Part shown: one piece after another, positions 25,606 to 34,175 of the stretch
How the letters are laid out: every line of letters starts with the position of its first letter
Numbering within the stretch: the first letter of the stretch is position 1
From: Vallitalea sp.
GTDB taxonomy: Bacteria; Bacillota; Clostridia; Lachnospirales; Vallitaleaceae
DNA: 64,000 bases
Direction of reading: 5' to 3'
NCBI GenBank assembly: GCA_025210235.1
Contig: JAOASG010000037.1
Coordinates: 186,001-250,000, forward strand
Made by a program: the position numbers and the translations under genes
The notes under the pieces: model-generated
The model's input: the letters and a program-made list of their open reading frames with translations, nothing else
The model's database searches: none
What the model was told of the DNA's origin: nothing

Positions 25606-26727
25606 CTACTTAATTTCTGTTTCTTTTATTTCTTTTATAAGATTAGCCATTTGTGATTCGATTTCTGCAGATTTAGCATTTAATTTTGCAAGTTCACTAT
25701 CTGCGGAAGCAACTTTTTTTAGATACATACTAACTAAATCTTGATTTTTGGCTTCATTTGCCTTATCCAATTTAGCATTTAAGGCATCCCTTTTAGCTAT
25801 AGCTTTTTTTATTTTTTCTTGGATTTTTTGATATTTTTCTAGATATTCTGTATATTTTTGCATTTTGCCATTCATATCATTTAAACTTGATATTTTATTA
25901 TCAATTGCTTCTAATAAACCGTTTTTTAAATTATCGGATATATCTGAATCATTGATATTCGTTCTAATTTCGGTTAATTTATCTAAAGTGTTTTGAATAT
26001 ATTCTAGAGAATTGTGAATATCGTCAAATAATTTCTTTGAATTTGTGATATCATCACATGAATTATCTATAAATACACCTTTTAACCAATTCATTTTCTC
26101 TGATATTTCCTTACTATAATCAAAGAAATCCATTACGCTAGAAAATGCTTTATATGATTTGAAATTATTTTTGACTTTGAAATCAATTTTTGAAGAAATA
26201 TAGTCATTAATATTTTCATTGCTGTTTTCTAAATAATAATCTTTTATAACATTAGCTACTTGAATAAATGACTCTTTAAATGATTTTGTATCTAAAGTTG
26301 AGCTAATATTATTTTCTTTAAATAATTTATTGAAGTTTTTTAACATCGTATCACTTTGAAGTTCTACAGCTTTTTCAAAAGCATTATCTAGTTTCTCAAG
26401 ATATTCAGCTTTTTTATCATCAGTTGCATTTTTCATTACTTTCTCATATACTTCGGAATATTTTTCTCCAAATTTTTGTAAGATATCATTTGTTGAAACA
26501 GTATCATTTTCGATAAAATAATTATTGTACTTAGCATCTTTAACAATGTTATCGAATAGGCCTTTTTCAAAATATTCATCTAATGATTTATTAGAAATTT
26601 CTAGTTTAGCACTAACATTAGTAGATTTAAAATTGTCAGAATATGTTTTGTTTATTATACGTATACTGTTTGCTAGATTGTTGTTTTGTATATTATTTAC
26701 AATAGATGCTTGATAATTAATTCTCAT
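25606..26727 (-). CDS. Coiled-coil hypothetical protein (373 aa)
   Basis: The soluble, highly charged protein has no signal peptide, membrane segment or cysteine-rich motif apart from one DNSCDD stretch. The last third (about 240-370) is predicted coiled coil (heptad-like SLNDMNGKMQKYTEYLEKYQ, KIKKAIAKRDALNAKL, ELAKLNAKSAEIESQMANL). The front resembles secreted, flagellar-hook- or LXG-like helical domains only in general character. A strong AAAGGAAGGG site precedes the ATG. The gene stands alone, with a terminator on its 3' side and about 280 bp of AT-rich sequence behind it. I do not recognise it. Confidence 0.6.
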   Translation of the reverse strand: MRINYQASIVNNIQNNNLANSIRIINKTYSDNFKSTNVSAKLEISNKSLDEYFEKGLFDNIVKDAKYNNYFIENDTVSTNDILQKFGEKYSEVYEKVMKNATDDKKAEYLEKLDNAFEKAVELQSDTMLKNFNKLFKENNISSTLDTKSFKESFIQVANVIKDYYLENSNENINDYISSKIDFKVKNNFKSYKAFSSVMDFFDYSKEISEKMNWLKGVFIDNSCDDITNSKKLFDDIHNSLEYIQNTLDKLTEIRTNINDSDISDNLKNGLLEAIDNKISSLNDMNGKMQKYTEYLEKYQKIQEKIKKAIAKRDALNAKLDKANEAKNQDLVSMYLKKVASADSELAKLNAKSAEIESQMANLIKEIKETEIK

Positions 26728-26943
26728 TTTTTCCCTTCCTTTAATTTGTTTTTTTAGTTATTTAGTTATTTCATTTTGGTTTATAGACAAAAACAGAAAA
26801 TAACTAAACAATTAAATGATATTATTATGTATTGTATATCGGAATAAAATAAATATAAATTAAGTTAATATTAAAATACGAAATAAAAGGATGAAATTAA
26901 TTATAACTAAATCAAAAAATATCAGAATTAGCTTATATTAGTT

Positions 26944-26971
26944 AAGGTGGATAGAGTATCTATCCACCTTT
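26944..26971. terminator. Terminator at the end of znuACB
   Basis: AAGGTGGATAGA and TCTATCCACCTT form a perfect 12-bp stem with a GTA loop. It has a T-run on the plus side and lies about 35 bp past the znuB stop. Confidence 0.7.
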
Positions 26972-27004
26972 TAAGCATTTTGTACAGTATACTTTGTTTT
27001 TATA

Positions 27005-27808
27005 TTATCTTATTTGCTTAAATAATACTAAAACAAAATAAGTAATACTAGATAAAATAATGATAGTTGCACCTGATGGAATATTAAAATAGTATGAAAA
27101 AACAAGTCCTAAGAAGCATAAGATTATTCCTATTAGTGATGAAAGTAGTATAATATTATTAAAATTGTAAGTAAGTAATTTAGATATAGCAGGAGGTACA
27201 GTTAATAAAGTTATAACTAATATGATGCCTACTACTTTAATTAATATAACAATACTTAAAGCAATAAGAACAAATAAAAAATACTCTAGAAAACTTGTAT
27301 TAATACCTTTGCTATTAAGGAAAGTTTCATCAAATAAGTAGCTTTTAATATAATTAAAAAAAGCTAAAGAACTTATAACTATAATTAATGTTAAAGTGCT
27401 CATTAAATAAATATCTATTTTTGAAACTGTTAATATATCACCAAATAAATAAGTAGTCATATCTGGAGGATATCCATCTGTTAAAGATATAAAAAGTATA
27501 CCAAGTGCCATACCTAATGACCAAAGCATTGCAATTATTGTATCAGATGAAGTATTAGTTTTTCTTTTAATGCTAACAATGCTTATTGAGGAGGTCACAG
27601 CAAAGAAAAGACCTCCTATAATTGGTTCTATTCCAATTAAAAATCCTAGGCCGATACCTCCAAATGAAGCATGTGCTATACCACCACTCATCATAACAAG
27701 CTTTTTTTCTACGACTATTGTTCCAATTATTCCACATACTATACTAGCTAATATAATACTTATAACTGCATATTGCATAAATTGATAGTTAATTATTGCT
27801 TCAAACAT
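27005..27808 (-). CDS. znuB: Zinc/metal ABC transporter permease
   Basis: The 267-aa ABC-3 family permease forms the membrane channel of a zinc (or manganese) importer. It has about seven to eight hydrophobic segments and the family stretch GGIAHASFGGIGLGFLIGIEP. The ATG at 27808 overlaps the end of znuC by spacing and has GAAAGGAA before it; an in-frame start at 27841 lies in znuC and is unlikely. Order on the minus strand is znuA, znuC, znuB. Confidence 0.9.
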   Translation of the reverse strand: MFEAIINYQFMQYAVISIILASIVCGIIGTIVVEKKLVMMSGGIAHASFGGIGLGFLIGIEPIIGGLFFAVTSSISIVSIKRKTNTSSDTIIAMLWSLGMALGILFISLTDGYPPDMTTYLFGDILTVSKIDIYLMSTLTLIIVISSLAFFNYIKSYLFDETFLNSKGINTSFLEYFLFVLIALSIVILIKVVGIILVITLLTVPPAISKLLTYNFNNIILLSSLIGIILCFLGLVFSYYFNIPSGATIIILSSITYFVLVLFKQIR

Positions 27809-27809
27809 A

Positions 27810-28502
27810 TTAATTTCCTTTCGAATAAAATAAATTTTCAAAATGCCAAGGGTCTAGTTGATCATCATTATTATGAATGTGCATTGTTTTATTTAGACAT
27901 GCATAAGTTTTTACGTTGTGTTTTATTATACCTATATCATGACTTACCATCATTATTGTTACTTCTTTATTTAAATCAGTAAGAATTTTATATATTTCTT
28001 GTTTTGCATTAGTATCTAAACTAGCAGTAGGTTCATCAAGTAATAAAATATGTGGATTCATTACAAGTGCTCTAGCTAATAATACTTTTTGTAATTGTCC
28101 ACCTGAAAGTTCATTGATTTGTTTGCTTGATAAAGAGGTAATATTTAGCTTTTTAAGAGCTAAGATGACTTGTTCCTTATCATGACTAGTATAATGATGG
28201 AATAATTTGAATTTAGAGGGTAGAGTTCCGCTTAAGATTACGTCAAATACTTTTATAGGAAAATTACTATTAAATGTTGAAAATTGAGGAACATATCCTA
28301 TTCTAGCATTTGGATCAATTTTAACTTGACCTTCTTTTATTGGAATTTCTCCAATAATTGATTTTAGTAAAGTTGATTTACCACTTCCATTTGGACCAAT
28401 AATTCCAATATAATCATTTTTATTGACTTCTAAATTAATATTCTGTAGTGCTACATAATTTTTATAAGATACAGTTAGATTGTTAATTGATATTAATGCC
28501 AT
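27810..28502 (-). CDS. znuC: Zinc/metal ABC transporter ATP-binding protein
   Basis: The 230-aa ATPase shows Walker A GPNGSGKST, Q-loop YVPQFSTF, signature LSGGQLQKVLLARAL, Walker B ILLLDEPTASLD and switch His in MMVSHD. It powers the ZnuB channel. It starts 12 bp after znuA on the minus strand with AAGGTGAT as ribosome site. Confidence 0.93.
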   Translation of the reverse strand: MALISINNLTVSYKNYVALQNINLEVNKNDYIGIIGPNGSGKSTLLKSIIGEIPIKEGQVKIDPNARIGYVPQFSTFNSNFPIKVFDVILSGTLPSKFKLFHHYTSHDKEQVILALKKLNITSLSSKQINELSGGQLQKVLLARALVMNPHILLLDEPTASLDTNAKQEIYKILTDLNKEVTIMMVSHDIGIIKHNVKTYACLNKTMHIHNNDDQLDPWHFENLFYSKGN

Positions 28503-28514
28503 ATAAAATCACCT

Positions 28515-29423
28515 TTATTCTTTGCTATTTAATATACTAACTATTTTTTTAATATTATCAATGTAGTCTTTGGATAATGCTCCAAATTCCTCAACAGTGC
28601 CACCAATTTCTTCAGCGATAACTTTTGCTTGTTTGCTATCAAATTCTTTCTGATAAAGTATTACTGAAATATTATTCTCTTTAGCGAAATCCACAACTTC
28701 AGTAATAGTTTCAATAGTGGCTTTTTTACCATCATGTTCAATTGCCATCATTGTTAAACCATAATCATCTGCAAAATATCCTAAAGATGGATGATATATG
28801 ATGAATTTTTTTGAACTACTATTAGTAAGAGACTCTTTAATGTAATTATCAAGATTTTCTAATTTTGTTATATAGTTTTCAGCATTAGTTGAGTAATAAT
28901 CTTTATTATTTGGGTCAAGGTTAATTATCTCTTGTTCAATAGTTTTTACCATAGATATAACTCTTTTTGGGGACATCCATATATGAGGGTCAGCAATTAA
29001 ATCAGTCTCTTTTTTATCTAGATCATTATTGTTCTCATCGTGAGCATCGTGTCTGTGTTTTTCAAAATAACGAAGAGGATAGTCTTTTTCTGTAGCTTCC
29101 CGAAGAGAAATCACTTTAGTATTATTATTTACAATCTTGGGTAGAATATTTTTTTCTGAAGGAACACCAATGGTAAAGTATAGATTGGCATTACTAATAT
29201 TTTGTAATTCTTTTGGAGATGGCTGGTAATTAGCAGGGCTAAAACCAGGGGGTATTACAGTTGTTACATTGCCCTTATCGCCAAGGATAGCTTCAACAAA
29301 TGTAGCTTCAGGTACAATTGAAACAGCAATATTAATATTTTTTTCATTGTTTTGTTTAGTAGAGCAGCCAAATAAACTCATAATCATAATAAATATAAGT
29401 AATATATTTATTTTTAACTTCAT
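28515..29423 (-). CDS. znuA: Zinc/metal ABC transporter substrate-binding lipoprotein
   Basis: The 302-aa cluster-9 binding protein has a lipoprotein signal (FIMIMSLFGC, Cys at about 20) and a short His/Asp-rich loop (KHRHDAHDENNN, about 115-127) before DPHIWMSPK. It also has conserved metal-site residues in YHPSLGYFADDYGL and the C-terminal SVLYQKEFDSK. The His loop favours zinc. AGGAGG lies 6 bases before the ATG, and a palindrome that may be a Zur operator lies 24 bp upstream. Confidence 0.92.
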   Translation of the reverse strand: MKLKINILLIFIMIMSLFGCSTKQNNEKNINIAVSIVPEATFVEAILGDKGNVTTVIPPGFSPANYQPSPKELQNISNANLYFTIGVPSEKNILPKIVNNNTKVISLREATEKDYPLRYFEKHRHDAHDENNNDLDKKETDLIADPHIWMSPKRVISMVKTIEQEIINLDPNNKDYYSTNAENYITKLENLDNYIKESLTNSSSKKFIIYHPSLGYFADDYGLTMMAIEHDGKKATIETITEVVDFAKENNISVILYQKEFDSKQAKVIAEEIGGTVEEFGALSKDYIDNIKKIVSILNSKE

Positions 29424-29446
29424 ACTATAACCTCCTATAATCTAAA

Positions 29447-29461
29447 TGCAAATTGTTTGCA
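29447..29461. promoter_or_regulatory. Probable Zur/Fur-type operator of znuACB
   Basis: TGCAAATTGTTTGCA is a perfect 6-3-6 palindrome in the leader of znuA, between it and the divergent fur-family gene at 29770. Placement suggests zinc repression. The sequence is not the classical Bacillus Zur box. Confidence 0.5.
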
Positions 29462-29552
29462 ATTAAATTATACTATTTAATATTTAATAATGCAACAATA
29501 AATTTAAAAAATTGTAAAAAAATTGTAAATGAGTTATTCTATTTATATTTAT

Positions 29553-29684
29553 CTCAATTTCCCACCTTAAGCGTGATAGGTTTTGTTTGCAGAATAAATA
29601 TATAGAAGAAACACCTATATTTTTATTCTGCAAAGCCTTATAATTAGCTTATCTGCATAGAATATTGATGTGGGAAAAGTTGAG
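29553..29684. repeat. 132-bp fold-back element between znuA and zur
   Basis: CTCAATTTCCCAC at 29553 pairs with GTGGGAAAAGTTGAG ending at 29684. Inside, TAAGC pairs with GCTTA, GGTTTTG with CAAAGCC, and TGCAGAATAAATATATAG with CTATATTTTTATTCTGCA. The whole stretch folds into one long hairpin around AAGAAACAC. It contains the -35 box of the zur promoter at its right end. Either a MITE-like element or a structured RNA. Confidence 0.65.
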
Positions 29685-29707
29685 TATTTATTAATTTATG
29701 ATATAAT
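29680..29707 (+). promoter_or_regulatory. Probable sigma-A promoter of the fur-family gene
   Basis: TTGAGT (29680-29685) and TATAAT (29702-29707), spacer 16 bp, lie 63 bp before the start codon. Confidence 0.5.
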
Positions 29708-29769
29708 TAAATTATAAAAGTAATATTGTGATAATGGTGTGAAAACTTCTAAGGAAATAAGGTGTATCT

Positions 29770-30204
29770 ATGGATTTTAATAAAGTTCTTGAATTGTTAA
29801 AGCAAAAAGGTTATAAGATTACTAAACAAAGAAGGATAATTTTAGAGGCTTTATATAATAGTATTAAACCAATTTCTATTGAGGAATGGTTACAGGTAAC
29901 AAAAGTACAAAATCCTAATATTAATCTATCAACTATTTACCGTAATATTAGTGTGTTAGAAGATGTAGGATTACTTAATAAGATTAGACCAAAAGATGGA
30001 AATATTATTTATTCACTAAATTTACAAGAAGAGCATTCTCATTTTTTAATATGTAAAAAATGTGGTAAAGCAGAATCCATTGAATGTTGTCTTAGCGAAG
30101 AATTTAAAAAGATAATAGATGATAAAGAATTTGATCTAATTGAACATAATTTAGAGTTGTATGGGTATTGTAAAGATTGTTGTGATAAAAAAAATCATAA
30201 ATAA
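29770..30204 (+). CDS. zur: Fur-family regulator, probably Zur
   Basis: The 144-aa protein has a Fur-type winged helix (YKITKQRRIILEALYNS, recognition helix LSTIYRNISVLEDVGLL) and a dimerisation domain with the structural zinc pairs CKKCG and CKDCC plus SHFLICKKCG. It is divergent from the znuACB operon, which argues for zinc sensing, but Fur or PerR specificity cannot be excluded by eye. ATG at 29770 follows a weak AAGG site. Confidence 0.8.
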   Translation: MDFNKVLELLKQKGYKITKQRRIILEALYNSIKPISIEEWLQVTKVQNPNINLSTIYRNISVLEDVGLLNKIRPKDGNIIYSLNLQEEHSHFLICKKCGKAESIECCLSEEFKKIIDDKEFDLIEHNLELYGYCKDCCDKKNHK

Positions 30205-30211
30205 AACTATA

Positions 30212-30256
30212 AATAGATCACTGGAAAAGGTATAATTCAGTGACCTATTTATTTTT
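30212..30256. terminator. Terminator between zur and aroC
   Basis: AATAGATCACTG pairs with CAGTGACCTATT with one mismatch and is followed by TATTTTTATAT. It serves two convergent genes. Confidence 0.65.
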
Positions 30257-30292
30257 ATATTACCTTAGTATAAAGTGATGTTTATGTTTTTT

Positions 30293-31393
30293 TTATAGAT
30301 ATATTTTTTTAATGTTATTCATTTGACTAGTTATATTTCTAAATAACATATCAACTAAAGTAATAGCAACCATGGACTCTACTACAATAACTGCGCGTGG
30401 TACAATAATAGGGTCGTGTCTTCCAATAATATTGATATCAATATTATCATTATCTTTAGTTACAGTTTTTTGCGTTTTTTTGATTGAAGGAGTAGGTTTA
30501 ATAGCAGCTCTAATAACTACTTTTGATCCATCACTTATACCGCCAAGTATACCTCCTGCGTTATTTGATTCTTTTATTATTTTATTACCACTACATCTAT
30601 AAAAATCATTATTTTCAGATCCTGTTAATGAAGTTGTCATAAAACCATTGCCTATTTCAACACCTTTAACACTTCCTATAGACATTATTGCTTTTGAAAG
30701 TTCAGCATCTAGTCGGTCAAAAACAGGTTCTCCAATACCAGGTGGAATACAATCTACCTGACACTCTATTATCCCCCCGCAAGAATCTCCTTGATTTATT
30801 AATTCTAGAATATAATCTTCAGTTTTTTGTACGCAAGTTTTATCAGGAAGACACAAATTATTATTCCATATTTCATGTTTGTCAAAATTATCTGGATTAA
30901 TAGATATATTACCAATAGATTTCGTAAAAGTAGTTAACTTAATGTTTAATTCTTTTAATATTTTCTTAGCTACTGCTCCTGCAGCTACTCTACCTATTGT
31001 CTCTCTTCCAGAGGAACGTCCTCCTCCCCTGTAGTCTCTAAATCCATATTTCAAATCATAAGTTAAATCAGCATGTCCAGGACGATAGTAATTTGCAATT
31101 TTTGAGTAATCTTTAGATATATGGTTAACGTTATGAACAATCAATGAAATAGGAGTGCCAGTAGTTTTGCCGTTAAAAACACCAGACATTATTTTAACTT
31201 TATCTTTTTCTTTTCTAGGTGTTGAAAAAATGGATTTACCAGGTTTTCTCTTATCTAAATCAATTTGTATTATTTCTTCGTTTAAATCTATTCCAGAGGG
31301 ACATCCATCAATTACCACGCCTACTCCCTCGCCATGGGATTCACCCCAAGTGGAAATAGAAAATAATTTTCCAAAATTAGAGCCTGTTGACAT
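30293..31393 (-). CDS. aroC: Chorismate synthase
   Basis: AroC makes chorismate from EPSP using reduced FMN, the last shared step of aromatic amino acid synthesis. The 366-aa protein has the three family signatures: GESHGEGVGVVIDGCPSG near the start, YRPGHADLTYDLKYGFRDYR with GGGRSSGRETIGRVAAGA, and near the C-terminus RHDPIIVPRAVIVVESM. Start and AAGGTGAT site on the minus strand are clear. It stands alone here, away from other shikimate genes. Confidence 0.95.
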   Translation of the reverse strand: MSTGSNFGKLFSISTWGESHGEGVGVVIDGCPSGIDLNEEIIQIDLDKRKPGKSIFSTPRKEKDKVKIMSGVFNGKTTGTPISLIVHNVNHISKDYSKIANYYRPGHADLTYDLKYGFRDYRGGGRSSGRETIGRVAAGAVAKKILKELNIKLTTFTKSIGNISINPDNFDKHEIWNNNLCLPDKTCVQKTEDYILELINQGDSCGGIIECQVDCIPPGIGEPVFDRLDAELSKAIMSIGSVKGVEIGNGFMTTSLTGSENNDFYRCSGNKIIKESNNAGGILGGISDGSKVVIRAAIKPTPSIKKTQKTVTKDNDNIDINIIGRHDPIIVPRAVIVVESMVAITLVDMLFRNITSQMNNIKKIYL

Positions 31394-31424
31394 ATAATCA
31401 CCTTCTTATTATCGTATTAAATGA

Positions 31425-31574
31425 GAATAACGCGACGTAGTCGCTTTTCTTGCCTTATAGGAAAGTTTAATAATTTAACAAATGTGATAGGAGCATTCTC
31501 ATTTGTGCAGAGGAAACTTTCCTAAAGGAGAAATATTCCTTGACAGGAATAACGCGACGTAGTCGCTTTTCTTG
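31425..31574. repeat. Structured repeat element flanked by 28-bp direct repeats
   Basis: The 28-bp unit GAATAACGCGACGTAGTCGC plus TTTTCTTG occurs identically at 31425-31452 and 31547-31574. Its core GCGACGTAGTCGC is a 5-3-5 palindrome followed by TTTTCTT. Between the copies GGAAAGTTT pairs with AAACTTTCC and ACAAATG with CATTTGT, then GGAGAAATATTCCTTGACAG follows. A third, diverged copy of the right half lies at 2159-2217. The remainder of 31394-31815 is AT-rich. No ORF found. Confidence 0.7.
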
Positions 31575-31815
31575 ATTATATACAATATTTAAATATTAAA
31601 CAAGAAAATATTATTATTTTTTGTTTAATAATCTAAATAAATTAGTGCTTTTCTATTATTTTGAATGAATTAACAGGCTTAATTAAAATAAATTAATTTG
31701 TACCATAAAAAAAGTTACATTTTTTGACAAGAATATAAAAAAATTCTAATAAATGTGATATAATATATTGTAATTAAATTCGTAGAAAAAAATATACTAT
31801 AGACGGGGTGTTCAA

Positions 31816-34107
31816 ATGGAGATATCTAATAATTTTTATTACGCCTTAATTAACAATATATTTAGTGGATACGCATATCATAAGATAATTACTGACTCTC
31901 GTGGAAAACCAGTTGACTATGAATATCTAGAGATAAATGATACTTATTGTGAATTAACAGGTTTAAAAAGGGAAGATATTATTGGTAAAAGAGTATCAGA
32001 GGTAATGCCTAATATTTTTAAAGAAAACTTTAATTGGATAGAGTTTTTCGGAGAAATTGCGTTTGATGGCAGTACAGGTACTACGGTACAATATTTTAAA
32101 CCTTTCAATAGGTGGTATCAAGTAAATGTATTTAGCGTAGAGAAAGGAACTTTTGTAGAGATATTTACGGATATAACTGAATTAAAACAACATGAAATTG
32201 CATTAGAGAAAAAAAATGAACAATTGAGACTCCAGAATGAAGAATTAGCCCAAATATATGAAGAAATTGCTGCTTCAGAAGAAGAATTAAGGCAACAAAA
32301 TGAACGAATTAGTAAATTATATGAAGAATTAGTAGCATCAAAAGAAGCTCTTAGTGTACAAAATAGTTTGCTTCAACAAAGCAATGAAACTATAAAAGAA
32401 CAAGAACATATTTATAAGATGATTTCAGAAGCATCTAATGATGGAATATGGTATTGGTATTTTAATGATAAAGTATGTGTATTATCGTTAGATTGGTATA
32501 AAGAGCTAGACATATGTCTAGATACATTTTTTGACATTAATAGATGGTATAAGCTCCTTCACCCTGATGATAGAGATGAAGCAAGAAAAAAACTAGAGGA
32601 TTGTATAGCAGGTAAAGTTGAAAAGTTTGAAAGCAATTATCGCGTATGTACTTCCGGTGGTACATATAAATGGTTGAATTCAAAAGCTAAAATTATGTTT
32701 GGAGAAGATGGCAAACCTATTTTGATGGTTGGTGCTGATACTGACATAACATATAGAAAAAAAAGAGAAGAAAAGATTAAAAACTTAGCATATTATGATA
32801 GCCTAACTAAGCTTCCTAATAGAGTACATCTACTGGAAAAAATTAACGAAAGTATTAAAAGTAATGATGAAATTGTTGGAATCATATTTATGGATATAGA
32901 TAATTTTAAAAGTATAAATGATAATCTAGGATTTACAGTAGGAGATGATATTCTAAAACAAGTAGGAAAAAGATTATCTAAGGTGATTGATAAAGATGAT
33001 TTTATCGCAAGGCTTAGCGGAGATGAATTTGCAGCTATTTTGAGAGATCTTAAAGATAATGAAGATATTGTTGGTAGAGTAAACAAAATTAAGAAATGTT
33101 TTGATAAACCATTTAATATTGACAATAATAGATATCAGTTAAGTGTTAGTATTGGTATCTCAGTTTACCCCTATGACGGTGTTGATTCAAAGGAATTAAT
33201 CAAAAATGCAGATACAGCAATGTATAAAGTGAAAAAAATGGGTAAAAATAATATTTCTTTTTTTACACAGAATATGAAAGAAGAATTTTTAAGAAAATTT
33301 AATATAGAAAAACAATTAAAAAGTGCTCTTGAAAATAACGAATTTAAGTTGGTATATCAACCACAATTTGAAGTGAAAACAGGTAAAATAAGAGGTTTTG
33401 AAGTTTTGCTTAGATGGTTTAATCCTTCATTGGGTTACGTATCACCAATGCTATTTATACCTATAGCAGAAGAAATTGGAATTATTAATGAAATAGGAGA
33501 ATGGGTACTTAAAGAAGCGTGTATTCAATATAAAAAGTGGAATACTGAATATTCGTATAGAGGAATTATATCTGTTAATATATCCCCTATTCAGCTAAAA
33601 ACTGGTAATTTTTATAATACAGTATCAAATATATTAGAAGAAATAGGTATTGAGTCTGGGTGTTTAGAACTTGAAATAACAGAAAACTTATTTATTGATG
33701 CACTAGAATCAGCAAAATTATTATTAAATAAGCTTATTGAATTAGGTGTTAGGATTTCATTAGATGATTTTGGAACAGGGTATTCTTCGTTAAGTTATTT
33801 AAAATCATTACCCATCGATACTCTAAAAATTGATAAGTCATTTATTAAAAATACTACACATGAAGGTGTTGAACGAGAAATTACAAGTTCTGTAATAGAA
33901 TTAGTTAGAAAGATTGGACTTGAGACTATTGCTGAAGGAGTAGAAAATGATAAACAATTTAACTTTTTATATGAATCTATGTGTGATAACATACAAGGGT
34001 TTTTAACTGGAAAGCCTGTAGATAATGAACAAGTTATTGATATTATAAAAAAAGGTAATTCGGATTTTTCAAAGTATATAGATGAAAAAAATAACCTTGA
34101 AAAGTAA
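31816..34107 (+). CDS. PAS-GGDEF-EAL cyclic-di-GMP turnover protein
   Basis: The 763-aa protein has an N-terminal PAS domain (about 10-125), a coiled coil (about 130-200, with AASEEELRQQNERISKLYEE), a second PAS with PAC (about 205-320), GGDEF (about 325-490) and EAL (about 495-750). The GGDEF site reads SGDEF (about residue 398), within the active consensus. The EAL site reads EVLLR (about 528), with ELEITEN, LDDFGTGYSS, ETIAEGVE and QGFLTGKP following. Both synthesis and hydrolysis of c-di-GMP look possible. No membrane segment, so a cytosolic sensor. A c-di-GMP riboswitch occurs in this window at 43708. Confidence 0.93.
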   Translation: MEISNNFYYALINNIFSGYAYHKIITDSRGKPVDYEYLEINDTYCELTGLKREDIIGKRVSEVMPNIFKENFNWIEFFGEIAFDGSTGTTVQYFKPFNRWYQVNVFSVEKGTFVEIFTDITELKQHEIALEKKNEQLRLQNEELAQIYEEIAASEEELRQQNERISKLYEELVASKEALSVQNSLLQQSNETIKEQEHIYKMISEASNDGIWYWYFNDKVCVLSLDWYKELDICLDTFFDINRWYKLLHPDDRDEARKKLEDCIAGKVEKFESNYRVCTSGGTYKWLNSKAKIMFGEDGKPILMVGADTDITYRKKREEKIKNLAYYDSLTKLPNRVHLLEKINESIKSNDEIVGIIFMDIDNFKSINDNLGFTVGDDILKQVGKRLSKVIDKDDFIARLSGDEFAAILRDLKDNEDIVGRVNKIKKCFDKPFNIDNNRYQLSVSIGISVYPYDGVDSKELIKNADTAMYKVKKMGKNNISFFTQNMKEEFLRKFNIEKQLKSALENNEFKLVYQPQFEVKTGKIRGFEVLLRWFNPSLGYVSPMLFIPIAEEIGIINEIGEWVLKEACIQYKKWNTEYSYRGIISVNISPIQLKTGNFYNTVSNILEEIGIESGCLELEITENLFIDALESAKLLLNKLIELGVRISLDDFGTGYSSLSYLKSLPIDTLKIDKSFIKNTTHEGVEREITSSVIELVRKIGLETIAEGVENDKQFNFLYESMCDNIQGFLTGKPVDNEQVIDIIKKGNSDFSKYIDEKNNLEK

Positions 34108-34175
34108 AAAGATAACATGTATACTTAAACATGCTAAAAGCTTAGTATAATAAATAAACTAGAATGGTGATTAAA

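Noticed and set aside
31724..31764. TTGACA and TATAAT before the GGDEF-EAL gene as one promoter
   Set aside because: The spacing is 29 bp, too long for a single sigma-A promoter; no better partner could be fixed.
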